From assembly GCA_003117195.1 (NCBI GenBank), contig BDSI01000083.1:262998-326997 (forward strand): a DNA stretch of 64,000 nucleotides. Direction: 5' to 3'. Origin of the DNA: Eudorina sp. 2006-703-Eu-15. Taxonomy: Eukaryota; Chlorophyta; Chlorophyceae; Chlamydomonadales; Volvocaceae. The position numbers and the translations under genes were made by a program. This document shows positions 11,575 through 25,607 of the stretch, piece after piece; position 1 is the stretch's first letter, and the number at the start of each line of letters is the position of its first letter. Below the pieces are notes generated by a model. That model saw nothing but the letters and a program-made list of their open reading frames with translations, had not been told where the DNA came from and ran no database searches.

Positions 11575-14500
11575 CGTGCTTGTGTGTGTGCTTGTGTGTC
11601 TGTGTGTATTTCATATCTGACCGGGCCTGGGTGGGTAGGTGGGTGCGTGTGCGTGTGGGTGTGGGTGTTGAGCGAGAAGTCTGCCCCACCCAGTAGGTAC
11701 GTGTGCCATCCGGCGCGCGGGTCGGGAGTGCGTGATGTGCGATAGGGGCCGAGCACAGCCCGGAAATGCCAGTATGCTGTGCCCCTGCCCCTGCCCCAGC
11801 CCGGCGCGCTTATGTGTGTGCGTGCGTGTATCTGTGTGTATGTGTGGATGTGTGTGAGAGGGTGTCTGCGCTATCTTCTTCGGGACGTGGTTTCCCCTTC
11901 TTGGGGCCTCTTTACCGTCTTAAGCCGTCGGGCTGCCCTGGCCACGCCGACGTGTCGCCTCATCTCCCTTTGACGGAGCGACGGCGCGTGGCACGGCATC
12001 TGACGACATGACCTGAGAAAACCAACTTCCCGCCCTTTGACTGTACTTGTACGGACAGTACTTGTCAACCAAAATCCCTGCTTATTGTTGAAATGTGTTA
12101 GTGGTTTTTGTGGATTCATTCGTGGGACGCCGCGCCTGATAATTCCAAGCCGGCAGAGCGAGCGTTGTCGTTGTCGTTGTCCGTCCACGGTTGCCCCCGC
12201 ATTGCCGTCCGGGGGGGGGGGGGCGGGGGGCCGCGAGGGAGGCAACGGGGGGAAAGGTACAGCGAAGGAAATAGATAGAGAGTGACGGACCCTGGATCGA
12301 CGCGGCACTGGGTTGGCGTCTTGAAGATGATTGGGGGGGCAGTGGGGTGGGAACGACCGGGCCGGTCTCCTTGGGGGCCCCGGCGGGAGCTCCCCGCCCG
12401 TACTTGACGTACAGGCGTATATGGTATATCCCCAGTTCCCCCCTTTGCCCCGACAGCACAGTTTGAATCCATCACTACTATCGTAAGCAACGTCTGGCTG
12501 AACTAGGCATACATGTGTTATGGCGTTTGGAAGTGTATTTCATGATGATGACAGGCGGTGGCGGGGTTGCTGGGCCCGCTGGGAGGGACCTCGGGCGGAG
12601 GGGGGTTAGGGGTGGGGCGGATACCGGTGTGGAGGAGAGGGCGGGCGGGGGGGGGATCGTCGGCCCGCCCTCGAACGATCTTGCCGCGGGGGGCCTCCGT
12701 GGGTGTCGTACTGCCACGTCGTACACAGGCAGAGGGCTAAAACCCCGCTGCAGCGTCTCACCTCCCTCGAGAGAGCGTGCGGAGGGCGGGGGGTTGGTGT
12801 GTGCGTGCGTGTGTGTATGGCACCCTCCCTGGCGCGTTGAGAAGACCTTATTCTTTCGGATGCAGTGCAGATGAGATGTGACGCGCGCGCTTGGTGGAGC
12901 CTGGCTTGACGCATGGCTTGTATAGTTCGGGTATGTGTGTCTTCGAGCATCCAGGGCGTGATCACAAACAGACTTGTGGGTGTACCCATGTTTGCGCACA
13001 CACATTTACACACCTGTGTACATGTGGGTGTGTTTAGGAAAGAAACCCGGTGTGTGGGTGGGTGTATGTGCACGTGTGTTTGTGTGTTTGTGTGTTTGTG
13101 TGTGTGTGTGTGTGTGTGTTTTTGTGTGTTTTTGTGTGTGAATGTGTGTTATTTAAGCAGGCAGAACAGGAGTGCGTGATATGCGAGGGGCCCAGTGTGT
13201 GAATGTGTGTGTGTACGTGTGTTCGTAATGGTGTTGCGGGTGTCCTGTTATGTGGGCGAACGCCCGCCGCACATTCGCGCGCCGGAAGACCGCCTTCCCG
13301 CGCCCCCCTCCCGCCTCTCTCTCTCTCTGTCTCTCTCGCTGGCTGATGCGCTGAGAGAGTTTGCGCTGATGACGTCATCAGGGCCCCATCTGGGCGGCAT
13401 TCAAACTCCCCCGCAGTACGGACATGGCTGTATCCATGTCGTACACATCGCATGCGCGCCAGCCAGCCGCTGGCTGTCGTCGCCTTCCGGGCACGGCTTA
13501 AGTTAATGTACGGTATATGACGGTGGTTTGATCGTACATCCAAATGTGAGCTTTGCATCCTGACCGTGTTTTTGGTGGTGGTGGTTGTTCCCTTGGCGCG
13601 GCGAGGGGGTTGGTCCATGTAGGCCCCGCCCCGAGGAGGCAGGCGGGAGGCAGGGGGCCCTTGACTTGTCTGACTGACCAACTGACACACGAACGAAGTG
13701 ACCAATTAACTAACTGACGAGTGGACTGCATAAACCCAGATTCGACTTGAGTAAAGAGGTCTGCTCCCTTGCTCTAGAGGCACTGCGCCATGGCCCCCAT
13801 GTGATGTCGTACATACTAACCGTACAGGTTGCCGTACATACACCCAGAAGGACATGGGGACGTCCTCTCTGTGTGCCCTCTCTCTCCCAGAACCCCTCAC
13901 AGCAACCACAACTTGCACAACTGCTTCCCGCCCACCCGCCACATCAGTAGTACCCAGCCAGCCAGCCAGCCAGCCGGTCGCCGTCGCCGTCGCCGGGTCA
14001 TAGCCGTCAACCACCTGCAGCAACCAAGGCCGAGTGCACACCAGGGAGGGGTGCCTCGACCCCCTCCTGCAACCAAAGCAAGCGCAGGTGCCTCCGCGCC
14101 TCCTCGCTTTTTTTATTATTAGGATGTTACAGCGGACCCCGTATTCGCTGCACTACCCCACTCCCCCGGGGTCCCCTACCTCTCAGCCCCGCCTCTAACC
14201 CACCGCCAAGCGCCAGCCCGACCCCACTCAACCAATCCTAGGCTACCGTTATCTTAACCCGGTGAACCCTCCCGACACCAGGGCCGCCCGCCAGCCAACA
14301 ATCCCTCCCCACACACACGCCGTGCTCTGCGAGCAACAGCGGACGAAACAACCAGCAACCGATAACCGACAACTGCGCCTCCGCGGGGCCACCACCATGG
14401 CTGCCCCACCCCCTCCCGAGATTCACCCCCTCACTCTTTCAACAGCGGTGGTGCCTCCGGGTGTGCCCATTAGTCATCTCTTCCGCGTCATAAACCCCAT

Positions 14501-14680
14501 ACCCCAACAAACAGCCAACAGCGCCCTCGTGCCAATCAAGACAGCGAAACCCTAGTAGCGAAAACGTCACCCAAGTGGGGTCGCCGCTGTCCGAACTGCC
14601 GCCTCTCCACAGCAGCTGAGGTCTCCATCTAGAGACACCGCCCCCCCCCACACACATACACACATACACACATGCTTCAC
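10235..14680. other. Gene-poor, repeat-rich interval
   Basis: No gene is supported. Contents: CAG/GCN-type low complexity at 10260-10650; degenerate GTTAGG/GGGCTAG units at 11226-11281; (GT)n tracts at 11512-11605, 11810-11865 and 13060-13150; AC-flanked repeat scraps near 13028-13200; (CAGC)n at 13955-13975; a copy of the TTATTATTA...GATGTTACAGCGGACCCCG repeat at 14106-14141. The longest open frames are simple-sequence artefacts. Confidence 0.5.
14106..14141 (+). repeat. Dispersed GATGTTACAGCGGACC repeat, copy 1
   Basis: TTTATTATTAGGATG followed by TTACAGCGGACCCCG. The same string recurs at 40484-40512 and 56850-56882, with a partial copy at 40428-40450. Confidence 0.75.
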
Positions 14681-14687
14681 ACCTTCA

Positions 14688-14822
14688 TTACCATTTGGGT
14701 TGTCGGTGGTTCGGGTTTCGGGTATTTCGGGTGTCATTTACGGTACTTCCGTCGCCTACATCGCCTGTTACGCTGGACTTGGCTTCTCGCGGCTCAGTTA
14801 TCTTTTACACACACACACACAC
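14688..14822 (+). mobile_element. Truncated retroelement copy, family D
   Basis: Ends GCTGGACTTGGCTTCTCGCG then GCTCAGTTATCTTTTACACAC and (AC)n. It matches 28321-28476 and, in reverse orientation, 18107-18165. Confidence 0.65.
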
Positions 14823-14962
14823 ATACGTGCCGTCGCGGCAAGCAGACAAAGCAGACACCCAGAAGAAGTTCCGTAGCTTCATGCAGTACAGTCGTACAAG
14901 CAAGGTTGCTGGATTCGTACATTCCAGGACGACACACTCTTTGGGGCTTCGTGACCCACGCG

Positions 14963-17900
14963 TCACATCATGAGGTCCGAGCGCGTAGGCAGGTGCGCGA
15001 AGGCGTTGGCGGGCGGTGGCAACCAGGGATCCCGCCATCGCGGCGGGCGCAGGTCGTACAGCAGTACGGCACCCAGTACGACACGCATACCGACGGTCCA
15101 GAACAGCACCGCCGTCAGCGCCAGCCCGGCGACGAAGCAGCCCGAGGCCACAGGATCGCGCCAGCTCAGCAGGGCCTGATTGTACGGCAAAACACAAGAG
15201 GAGGGACGGGCCTCGACTCCAGGGTTTGATGGGCCGTAATGGCGGGCGGGCGGGCAGGCGCGCGGGGACGTTCGGTACGGCAGGTGGGCGGGGCAGATCC
15301 GTGTCAGAGAGACAGATGCAGCAGTCGCACTCGCAGCTCGGCCGCCCAGCTTCGATGCAGGGCCTCCCCCTCTCCTCCTCCACGACCTCAACCTGCTCCT
15401 CCTCCTCCTCCTTCTCCTCTTCCTGCCCCCACTCCCCCCCTAGGCACCCCGCACAAGCGCCCACCTGCAGCCGCTCCATGCCGCCCGCGATGTCGTCCAG
15501 CACGTTTTGCACCCGTAACCCAAAGTACAGCAGATGGTCGTACTGCTGACGCAGCGCGCCCAGCGGGTCCTTCGGCACCTCCGCGCCGCCGCCACCGCCG
15601 CCGCCGGCGGCCGAAGAGCCCGCGGCGGCTGCTCCTCCTCCGCCGCCGCCGCCGCCGCCGCGCTGCAGCAGTGCCTGCTGGTGCGCCGCCCACTCCGCCG
15701 TCGCCCCTGACGCCGCCGCCGGCGGCGACGATCCGAATATCCAGCCAGCGGCCGCGGCGGCCACCGAGGAGGACGTCGGTGACGGCGGGATGGTGATGGG
15801 GGCCGACGGCGCCGACGGCAGGCCGCCGCCAGGCGTCGCCATCGGCACGGCGGCGCCCCCCGGGACGCCCCCTCCCCCTCCCCCTCCCCCTCCTCCCGCT
15901 GAGGCCGCGGCATCCAGGCCTGCAGCGTCCCCGTTGCTGGCGGCGGCTGTCGCGGAGGGAGGGTGGGTGGGTGGGTGGGCGGAAGGGCGGGAGGGGTATT
16001 CGCGTGCCGTGATATAGGCACAGGGGCGGAGGCGCGGAGGGGTGGAGGGAGGGGCTCCTGGGTGCGCGCTCTAGGGAGGGACGGTGGGAGCGGCTGTCTG
16101 TTAGGGTCCTGGGACCCTCAAAACACAGCACACTCCGCCCCACCTGGACTCTCACCCCCGCGGGCTGTCCCCCTAGCTGCCCCACAGACCGGGGCCGCGC
16201 GAAAGCCCTTCCCTTCCCTTCCCTTCCCTTCCCTTCCCTTCCCTTCCCTTCCTTCCCTTCCCTTCCCTTCCCTTCCCTTCCCTTCCCTTCCTTCCCTTCC
16301 CTTCCCTTCCTTCCCTTCCCTTCCCTTCCTTCCCTTCCCTTCCCTTCCCTTCCCTTCCCTTCCCTGCCGTTCCCTGCCGTTCCCTGCCCTTCCCTGCCCT
16401 TCCCTGCCCTTCCCTGCCCCTCCCCTAGCCACCGCCGCCACCGCCCCCCACCGTCGGGCTCGTTGCCGATGTCCTCCACCATCACCGGCGGCTCGCCAAA
16501 GTACGACACTCCCGCTGCCGCCGCCGCCCCGCCATCAAGCCTTCCGAGGCCGCCCTCTCCGCCGCCGCCGCCGCCGCTGCTCGCCGCCACTGCGGCGCCC
16601 TGGGGCCCCTCCGCCCTCCCCCTCCCCGCCGCCGCCGCCGCCCTCCTCCCCTCCGCCGCCGCCGCCGCCGTCCTGTGGCAGGGCCGCCCGCACCGCCACC
16701 ATCCTGGCGACTAGCGCCAACAGCAGCAGCGCAATCACCCGCGAGGGCCATACCAGCAGCGCCACCTCCCCCGCCGCCACCGCCAAGGTGAGGGCGGGGC
16801 TGCTCCAGCTCTGCACCCGCGCCCAGAAGGCCTTGAGCGGCTCCGTTGAGGAGAGCGCCCTGACAGGGCGGGGGGGGGGAAAGGGGGAGGGGGACAGGGG
16901 GAGGGGGAACAGGGGGAGGGGGAAGCGGAGGTTGGGGGAGTGGCGGGGCCGGAATTGGCGGAGGGGGCGGACGGGGGGTGGGTGGGGAAGGGGGACAGGG
17001 GCGGAGGGGCGCAGGGATTGATGCGGGGTCTGATCCATGAGTCGGGCGACGGCGATGTTCGCCTGACCCACGGGTCGGTGTACGGTACCCCGCGGTGCCG
17101 TACCTCCCTATCCGGCGCCAGTGCTGGGTGGTTCGCCCCATGTTGAACTCGGTGCGGCCGTCCTCCACGAGTTTGCGGGAGGCGTTGGCGGACAGTCCGG
17201 GGCTGCTCTCCGAAACCCACCTGCGGGGGGCGGGGGGCGGGGGGCGGGGGCCCAGGAGGGGCGACAGCGGGGGGGAGGGGGCAGGTGTAGGAAACGGGTG
17301 TGGTCACATTGAAGCTGCGCTGCTGCCAGGGGGGTGGGGGTGGGGTCGAAGGGTGCAGACATGCGGGGGTGGGGGGATGGGGGTATAGGAAATTGGTAGA
17401 CATGGGGGTGGGGGGGTGGGGGGTGGGGGGTACTGCGCCGGCTGCCAGGACAGAGATCCGATGTGTTGAGGAGCAGCGGGGGCCGGGCAGCCGGGGGGAG
17501 GGGCGGGGAGGGGGTGTAGGAATTTGTACCACAGGGGGAAGGGAGGGGAGGGGAGGATAGAGTCCGCTGTAACCTCTGTAACCCAGGGGGTTCAACCCCC
17601 CCAACACACACAAGGGGCGGCCACCACCACGAACCTCCCCCGCCCCTCAATGACGGCCCACACCCCATTCCGCCATCCCCCGGCCCCCTCTTCACAACCC
17701 CGCCATCGCGTTATCTCTTCCCCCCCTCCCGCCCTTCCCCCCCTCCCTCCCTCCCTGCCAATTTGCCGTAACCCTCCCTGCCTCCCTCCCTCCCTCCCCC
17801 GCTGCTGCGCCCCCCCCTCCCCTCCCCCCCCCTTGCCCCCCCCACCCACTTGATGATCAGCCTCCGCTCCCTCCGCCTCAGCGCCTCAGGCTCCACCCGC

Positions 17901-20900
17901 TTGGACGGCTCCAGCAGCGGCAGGGTGGAGCTCAGACCCCCACCGGGGACGGCGCCCGCCTGGGCCAGGAGGTGGGGTGGGGTGGGGGGTTGGGGGGTTG
18001 GGGGGGTGGGGGTGGGGGTGGGTACGGGTCAGTGGGTGGGTGCGGGAGTAGGTGGGTGCGGGTATGGTGAGTGTGTTTAGAATTGCAACCCGCCCGCCCG
18101 CCCGATGTGTGTGTGTGGAGGCCGCGAGAAGCGACGTCCAGCGTGACAGGGCGATGCAGGGTGGGTGGGTGGGTGGGTGTGAGCGTGTGTGGGGGAATGG
18201 GTGGAAGACCGATCACGGGTGGGCGGGCTATGGGCCATGAATAAATGATGGAATGGAGTTGGAGACCGAGGCGCGTGCCTCTCCCCACCCACCCGCCTTT
18301 GCTCTGGCAGCAGCGCAATTTGAATATGTCTAGGGTTTCAATCTCTATATCCACCTCCCCGCCCCCCGCCCCCGCCCCCCCCCCCGGTCCCGCACCTGCA
18401 GCATCGCAACCGGGGGGTACGTGGGCGGTGCCGCGTACGCCGCCAGCAGCCGGGACATACCCGCGGGACCCAGGGACAGCAGCAGCGTCAGACGACACCA
18501 GGCCACGGTGGCGCAGGGCCGGGGGCCGGACCGCTCGGCTGCGCTCTCCCCCGGGGCCGGGGGGGAGCGGGCCGGGGAGGCAGTGGGGGGAGGGTCGGGA
18601 ATTCAGTGGTGATGGCGGCGGTGGTGGTGGTGGTGGTGGCGATGGCCACGTCCATCCGCTCCAGGGGGGGTTTTGTGGCCTCCGTCCTGCACCCAGGGAT
18701 GCATCGCGTGCCAGGTGCGGTCCCGCCCTTCTCCCCCCTCCCCCCTCCCTCCTTCCCCCGTCTGTCAACCCACACAGCAAACCCTGGACCTCCCTTCCCA
18801 TCTAACCGACGCAACCTCGTCCACCCCCACCCCCTTGCCCTCGTCCACCCCTCTCCCCCCTTCGCCCGCCCCGCCCCGCCCCGCCCCGCCCCGCCCCGCC
18901 CCGCCCCGCTCACCCTTGAGCGGCAGACACACCGTCACCGGCTTCCCCGGCACCAGACAGGACGCCCTCAGCCGCAGCTTGCCCACCAGCTGCTCAGTCG
19001 CCATCATACCGATCATGGCCCGAACGTTGAGGACCTGCGTGGGGGGGAGGGGGGCGGGGGCGGGGAAGGGTTGAGGGGAGGGGAACGCGCGGCGAGGGGT
19101 GATGGATATGGGTGATGGATATGGGTGATGGATATGGGTGATGGATATGGGTGATGGATATGGGTGATGGGCGTGAGCCGAGAAAGCAACAGCCCACAAG
19201 GGGCCCTGCGCTGAAGGGCGCAAAGAGCAGCGACGGCGGGCCCGATGTCGGAGGGAGGGAGTTGACCCCAAACCCACACAACCCAGCCCACTGGGTTCAC
19301 GCCTGTTTACAGGGGGTGGGCTGGGTTGGTTTCACGGGACCTTGGGGCCTCCACCCAGCCACCCACCCAGCCACCCAGCCACCTAGCCACCCAGCCACCT
19401 AGCCACCCAGCCACCCACCCACCCGCGCCCATGCCCCCACCTTCTTGCCCCCCACGACGTCCGTCCGCCGGAACAGCGCCAAGCTCACGAGCGTCGAGGG
19501 CTTCAGCAGCGGCGCCACAAGGCCCAGGTGCGGCGTCAGGCGCGCGCCGCCGCCGGCGCCCACGCCCGCGCCGACGACGCGCAGGCTGTTGGTCGTCGCC
19601 CAGACGGCGCCGCAGCGTACGGCAACGAAGTAGTCGCTCTGCGTGAGGGCGGCGAAGGCGGCGGCGTGCTGCGCCGCCTGGCCGCCGACGGCGACGCCGC
19701 TGCCGCCGACGGCGACGTCCGACGGCCTCTCCAGCTCCAGGTCGTGCAGCACCAGGGACAGCGAGGCGCAGGCGCTGGCCGGGAGCGCCGCCGCCGGGCA
19801 CAGCCCTGGCGGCGGCGGAGCCGCCGCCGCCGCGGCCGGCACGGCCGCCGCCGCCGCGGCGGCGGCTGCCGCCGCCGCCGCGGCCGCCGTTCGCCCCGCG
19901 CGGGCGTCGGGCGTGCACGGCGCCCCCGTCTCTGGGGCCGTCGTAGGGACGCTGAAGCCGCCGCCGCCGCCGCCGCCGCCGGCGAAAGCGGGCGATGCGA
20001 CGACGGGCGAGTCCCCAAGCGACGACGACTCCGCGCCCACCGGGTCCGTGAGGGGCTCCCCAGGCGTTAGGCTCCGCCGTACGGCCCGTACGGCATCCTG
20101 CGGCGTCCCCTCCGCCACGTGACTACGGATGTGGGGGAGGCCTGGCGGCGGGAGCCACAAGTCCTCCTCGCCCGCTGCCGGCGGCGGCGGCGGCTGCGCC
20201 GCCGCCGCCGCCGCCTCATGAGGGAAGCTCGTGGAGACGAGGGCTCCAAGGCTGGTGTGTCGGGGGACATTGGGAGACATAGGACATTGAGGGGGACAGT
20301 GAGAGGGGGACAGCGCTGGGGCCAATGGGGGGTGGAGGTGGTGCAACAACGTCGGAATGAAACGACGAGGACAAGGCGCAGGGGGCGGGGGGGGGTGGAG
20401 AAGGCACGGTCAGCGCCTGTGTTCATGGGCAGGCAGAGCAGGAGCGCATAGCACACCGATGCGTGACGGACGAGCGACGGCACGAGCGGACCCAACGTCC
20501 CCCCAACGTCCCCGCCTCCTCCCCCGCAAGCCCATCCCGGACAACCAACCATCTCCCGCTTCGTTTTCGTTCACCGCCATGCACCCTAGATGCACCCCTC
20601 CCCGCGGTTCATTTCGTTTCGTTCCGTTTCGTTTCGGTCGGATCAGTGTTTAGAGAAGAGATTATTACTACGCCGTGTTGGACGTCATGAACACCATATT
20701 CATTTCCGATTTCTCCCCTCCTCCGCGCCTGGTACGGCACCTGAGCACGCTGCCGAGGCCGAGACCCGTGGGACTCATCACCGTGGCGCCCGTCCCATGG
20801 GTCGATGCGGGACTCCAGGGAGGACTCAACACGCCCCCGCCGCCGCCGCCGCCGGCCGTCGGCGGCGTCGGCGTCATCGAGCTCCCCGCGGAGCTCTGCC

Positions 20901-23900
20901 GCGTCGCCGTGACGCTGGTGTACGGCACATTCGCGCCGCCGCCGCCGCCGCCGCCGCCGTCGCTGCCGCCGAAGATGGCGAAGGCGCTCGGCGCGGTGAC
21001 GCCACCTCCGACTGGGCCGTGAGGTTGGTGCGGGGGGGGATGGGGATGACGAGGGTCGGCGGGCGGAGCAGCCCAGGGCAATAGCTGTGTGCCGTTGGCG
21101 ACGGCCCGTGGGTCGGCGTCCACCACCTCAAGCTCCAGATGGAACCTGCACTCGCGCGCGCCGCCGTCCAGCCCCGCCACTGACCCTTGGGTCGCTGAGG
21201 CGCTGCCCGCCGGTCCGCCGATCCGAGCCGTCAACACCGCCCGCCCCCGCGGCCACGTGTCCGGATGGTACGGCGGCAAACCCCCGCCGCCGTCGCTAGC
21301 GCCGCCGCCCGCCGTCGCGGCCGCGGCGGCGGCGGCGGCCGCGGCCGCCGACGCAGCCGCCAACGCCGACCGAACGGTACGGACACCCGGTAACCTGTCG
21401 TACAGGCTCTCGTCCCGGTCCCGCCGACGAAGACCCCGCCGCCGCTCCTCGCCCGGCTGCCCGTCCTCCCCCGGGGTCACGCTCGACGACGGCTGTAGCT
21501 CCCCTTCGAATAACTCCTGCCGTACAGCCCGACTTCGCTGCTGTTGCTGTTGCTGCTGACGCTGCTGTTGTTGTGCCTGGCGCTGGTGTTGTTGCTCGTC
21601 CAGCTGGTTCCGGAGCTGCTCTGCGGCCTGGCGCTGGTGGTGGTGGTGGTCTCGGAGCACCTGGTCCACGAGGTCGCACAGCGGGACTGACAGTTGGCAG
21701 ACCACCTTGCCGCGGGACCTGTACGACATAAGAGGGGTGGAGCGACGGGGCGGGGGAGGGAGGAGGAGGAGGAGGGGAGGAGGGGAGGAGGGGGCGGAGT
21801 GCAGCTCTGCGTTACGGCATGCTCGTGCATGTGCGTCGTGCTGCCAGTGCTTGGGCGGACACGCGGCGTGTGTATGGGTACGGTACGGTATGCCGTACGC
21901 CTCCCACTCCTTCCCCTGCCACCCCGCCACCCCCGCCTCCACCCCCCGTCCCCGCCGACATTGATCCGCCGCCCCCTCCCCCACCGCCCCCTCCTCCACC
22001 GCTCTCCCCATCCCCCGCCGCCCACAACCCCACCACCTCCGCCAGCACCGCCCAGCTCGTCCCGCAGCCACCTCCCCCTCCGCACCCGTATCTATCCCCA
22101 CCACCCGCCCCCGCCCCCGCCATCCCTCCAGCTCCACCATCCCCCGCCGTCCCCGCCCCCGCCGCCCACAACCCCGCCGTCCCCGCCCCGCCGTCCCCGC
22201 TCCAGCCCCCGCCCCCCTCCCCGCCGCCCCCGCCCCCGCCCCCGCCCCCGCCGCCTCCACATTCTATGAGACGACTACCCCCAACGCCATGCAAGCCCAC
22301 TACGCTGAGCAAAACGCCCGCCTCGCCCCCTGGAACCTGGCCTTCGATACCCACCTTCCCCCCGCCCACTACGCTGGTACCCTCAAGATGCACAAAAATC
22401 CCCCGTCCATGCGGTACCTCGCGTGCTCTCATGCCTGCCCGTCTACCCGCCTCAGCGACCTCGTTACTGCCATTCTACGCGCCGTCACGCCGCAATTCGA
22501 GGCTTATTGGCGTACCCAGCTGCCTGGCACCGAGCCCTGGCTGTGTTTCTCCTCCAAAGCCGTCATGCACCTCATCGCCGCCTACAACGCCCACGGTTAC
22601 TCCCACGCCCGCGCCACTCCAGCGCAAGCCTACGACTTCGAACGGCTCTACACCAATCTTCCCCATGCCCTCCTGCGCAATGCGCTTCGGAACCTTGTCA
22701 CTGCCGCCCTCGCCACCACCCCCTTTATTCGAGTCGCTACCACGGACCCGCCGCCGCACCGACCCCATGCCAAGCCCACCCACTCCGTGTCCTTCCACGC
22801 CAACCGTCCGGCGGGACCGCAAGTCCGAACCCACAACCGTACTACCACCCGTATCTTCCATTTGGACGACTTTGACATTCTTTTGGACTCCCTCCTCACC
22901 TCTACCTTCATTGCCTTTGGCCCAGCGCTGGTCCGCCAAGTTATTGGTATCCCCATGGGCATCTCCGCCTCCCCGTTCATCGCAAACCTGTTCCTCGCCT
23001 GGTACGAGTTTCGTTTCCTACGCCAACGCTTCCTGCCGACCGTCGACGCCACTGACAAACGCATCCTCACCCGCTTTCGGTACTCCCAACGCTACCTCGA
23101 CGACCTCCTTTCCCTCAATAACCCATACCTCCGGGACCTTCTCTCCGTCAACGACACCCTACGTAACCTCCACGGCATCTACCCCGCTGAGCTCGGCGTC
23201 TCCCCCCAGAAGCACAACCATCTGCCCGCAGGCCACATGCCTTTCCTCGACGTTCTCCTCGTGCCCGACCCCATCGGCGACAACAGCCGGTATCAGACGC
23301 ACTTGTACGACAAACGTGAACAACCGGCCTTCCAACGCGTCCGCCTCTCCCGCTTTGTGGCTCGAGATTCAAACGTCAACGAAGCCAGCAAACGCAACAT
23401 CTTCACCGGCCAGTTCCATCGCCTTTTGCGCGTCATCACCTCCGTCGACAACTTCTGCATCGAGATTGCCCACCTCATCCGCGCCCTCGAAGCCCAAGGA
23501 TATGCCCGGCAGCAAATGCTGGCACGCCTCCATTCCCTGCTCAATGCCGCTCCCCACGCATTCTACTTCGCCCGGCGGACTACCCATCCTGACATCGTCG
23601 CGGTCGTACGCCGCCACCTTGCCGGCCCCGCCCCCTCCACCGCTAACCACTGATATCCACTGAGCGACCCACATCCCACGTGTAACCACAACGTCACAAC
23701 CTCCACGCGTTCCGCGGGGTATCACATGATGCCGGGCAGTCAACTCGGCCCTTTCCCACGGCCATATCTATATTCGCCCACCCACCGGCTGAACCCCGCA
23801 ACGCACTCCATCGCCTCCCCCACCTCTCCCACTCTGCCGGCCTTTCCAACCCCACCCACAACGCTTGGACCGGTGCCCCGCATGCATACGGGCATCCCGT

Positions 23901-25569
23901 CCGTGACCGGGATCGGTGGGGAGCCAACCTTTCCTCTGGCCCGCTACCCGGATCACACCCGCATTGTCCGCACATGTGTCATTACCCCACCGGCCCCTGG
24001 TACACTGGCGTCCCTTCCGTACACTACCGTACGGCACCCATGCCGCGTTCGTACGCGTCCCTGCCTACAAATCCCTCCTTCCCCGCTTCTCATCCGTAGC
24101 CGCGCCACCACCATAGTAACCTGTTTGCTTTCATCCTGTTTGCTTTCACCTTGTTTAGTTACTGTATTTTTTCTTGCTCCCTTCCACTTTGCCTCACAAC
24201 TTGCTTCCTTCCGCGTTCCCGCATGATGGACGACCGACGCTGCTTCCGTGGGGGCCGTCACCATACATTCGTCATACATTTCACAGGTCGGTAAATAATC
24301 CGTTTGCGTGCGTCGTGCGTCTCCGTATTTAGTATTTGCGGTATGATTTGCCTTGCGGTGGTGGCGCGGCTGCCTTGTCCGCGCGCCTGCATATGGTAAG
24401 TTTTTTCCTCGCAGGTTCTATGGTAAGTATATTGATACCTGGGATCGGGCGGGCGGGCGGGTTGCAATTCTAAACACACCACGATGTCGTGTTGTCATGC
24501 GGTTGGTTGCCGCGAAGCATGAGAGCGCGCGCAAGTGGCTTACGAACCAAGGTGCCGGTGACACACACACACACACACTGGCTGAGCCGCCACAGGGGGT
24601 ACAGCAAGGGGTTTGGGACATCGTTGCCCTAGCGGCGCTGACGGCCATGGAGCGGGCGAGGGTGGGGTTACGTGCAGCGACCCTCCACGGCGGCGCACAG
24701 CCCGTGCCGGGGGCGCCGGCTGCCCCGTCGCCGGTTGATGTAGCTAAGGCGCGCGCAGTCATGGAGTTCTGGCAGCGGGTGGCCAGTTTCGCAGAACTGG
24801 GCCGACCGCGACGGGGATGGGAGGGGGTGGGACCGGACCACCCAATCCTATCGGTGGTGGACGGCCGGATCCGCTGCGTGCAGCCAGTAGACGTAGACTC
24901 GTGATGGATAGATAGCAGCGCGAGACGCTAGGGGGTAGGGATTGGGACTAGGGAAGCCCACTTCCGGGCACGATGGGGATCCGAGGGTGCCCGAGGAGGG
25001 TCGGGCCCGACCAGTGGGAGTTGGCAGCGAGCGGGACGTGTAGGCGAGGGCCGCTTGCGACGGGAAGGGGTGTACGACAGGGAAGCTTGCGTGGTGATGT
25101 GCTGCCTTGTGCAAACCATAGCCCCATCATGGAGCACCCGACTGCATACCCGGACCCAGCAAGGCCTGACGCGTGCGAGCCGCCTCGCTCTGGCTCAGCT
25201 GGGCAGGCAGGCCTGCCGAAGGGTGCAACCCTAGCTATTACGATTAGGTTAGGACGCGGGACCAGGCTAGTTTTACCGCACCAAGCAGGGGCGCGCCTCC
25301 GAAACGCGCCCTGGGTGCTGCAAGGACTTGAGGAGGTTGAACAGCGGACTGCGAGGCGCAGACCGCCCGGGATGGGCCTTCGCCCACTCCCTTGAGGGGG
25401 CACAGCGGTCACCGATCCTCGGGGATCTGGCACGCGCCCTAGGTTGAGAGCGAGGGGACAGAGGCCCCTTACGCCCCTTTCCCCCGTATCCGGGGAAAGT
25501 GCTTCGGCGGTCTCCCGTATGGGGCGGGTTAGCGCCCCCGGCCAGTGTCGGCCCGGCAGATATGTAACG

Positions 25570-25607
<38 letters not shown>

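Noticed and set aside
19307..20122. Arg/Ala-rich frames opposite MCTP exons 8, 9 and 16
   Set aside because: GC-rich coding sequence leaves all six frames open; only the minus-strand frame joins the conserved C2 and PRT_C segments in phase.
22289..23653. Group II intron or LINE reverse transcriptase
   Set aside because: Motif B (IGIPMG) and motif C (RYLDD) contexts and the KMHKNP finger fit Penelope-like elements better; no maturase, RNase H or AP endonuclease is visible.
21819..23663. 614-codon Pro/Ser/Thr-rich frame
   Set aside because: Shadow of the C-rich tract and of the reverse transcriptase ORF in another frame; it has none of the RT motifs.
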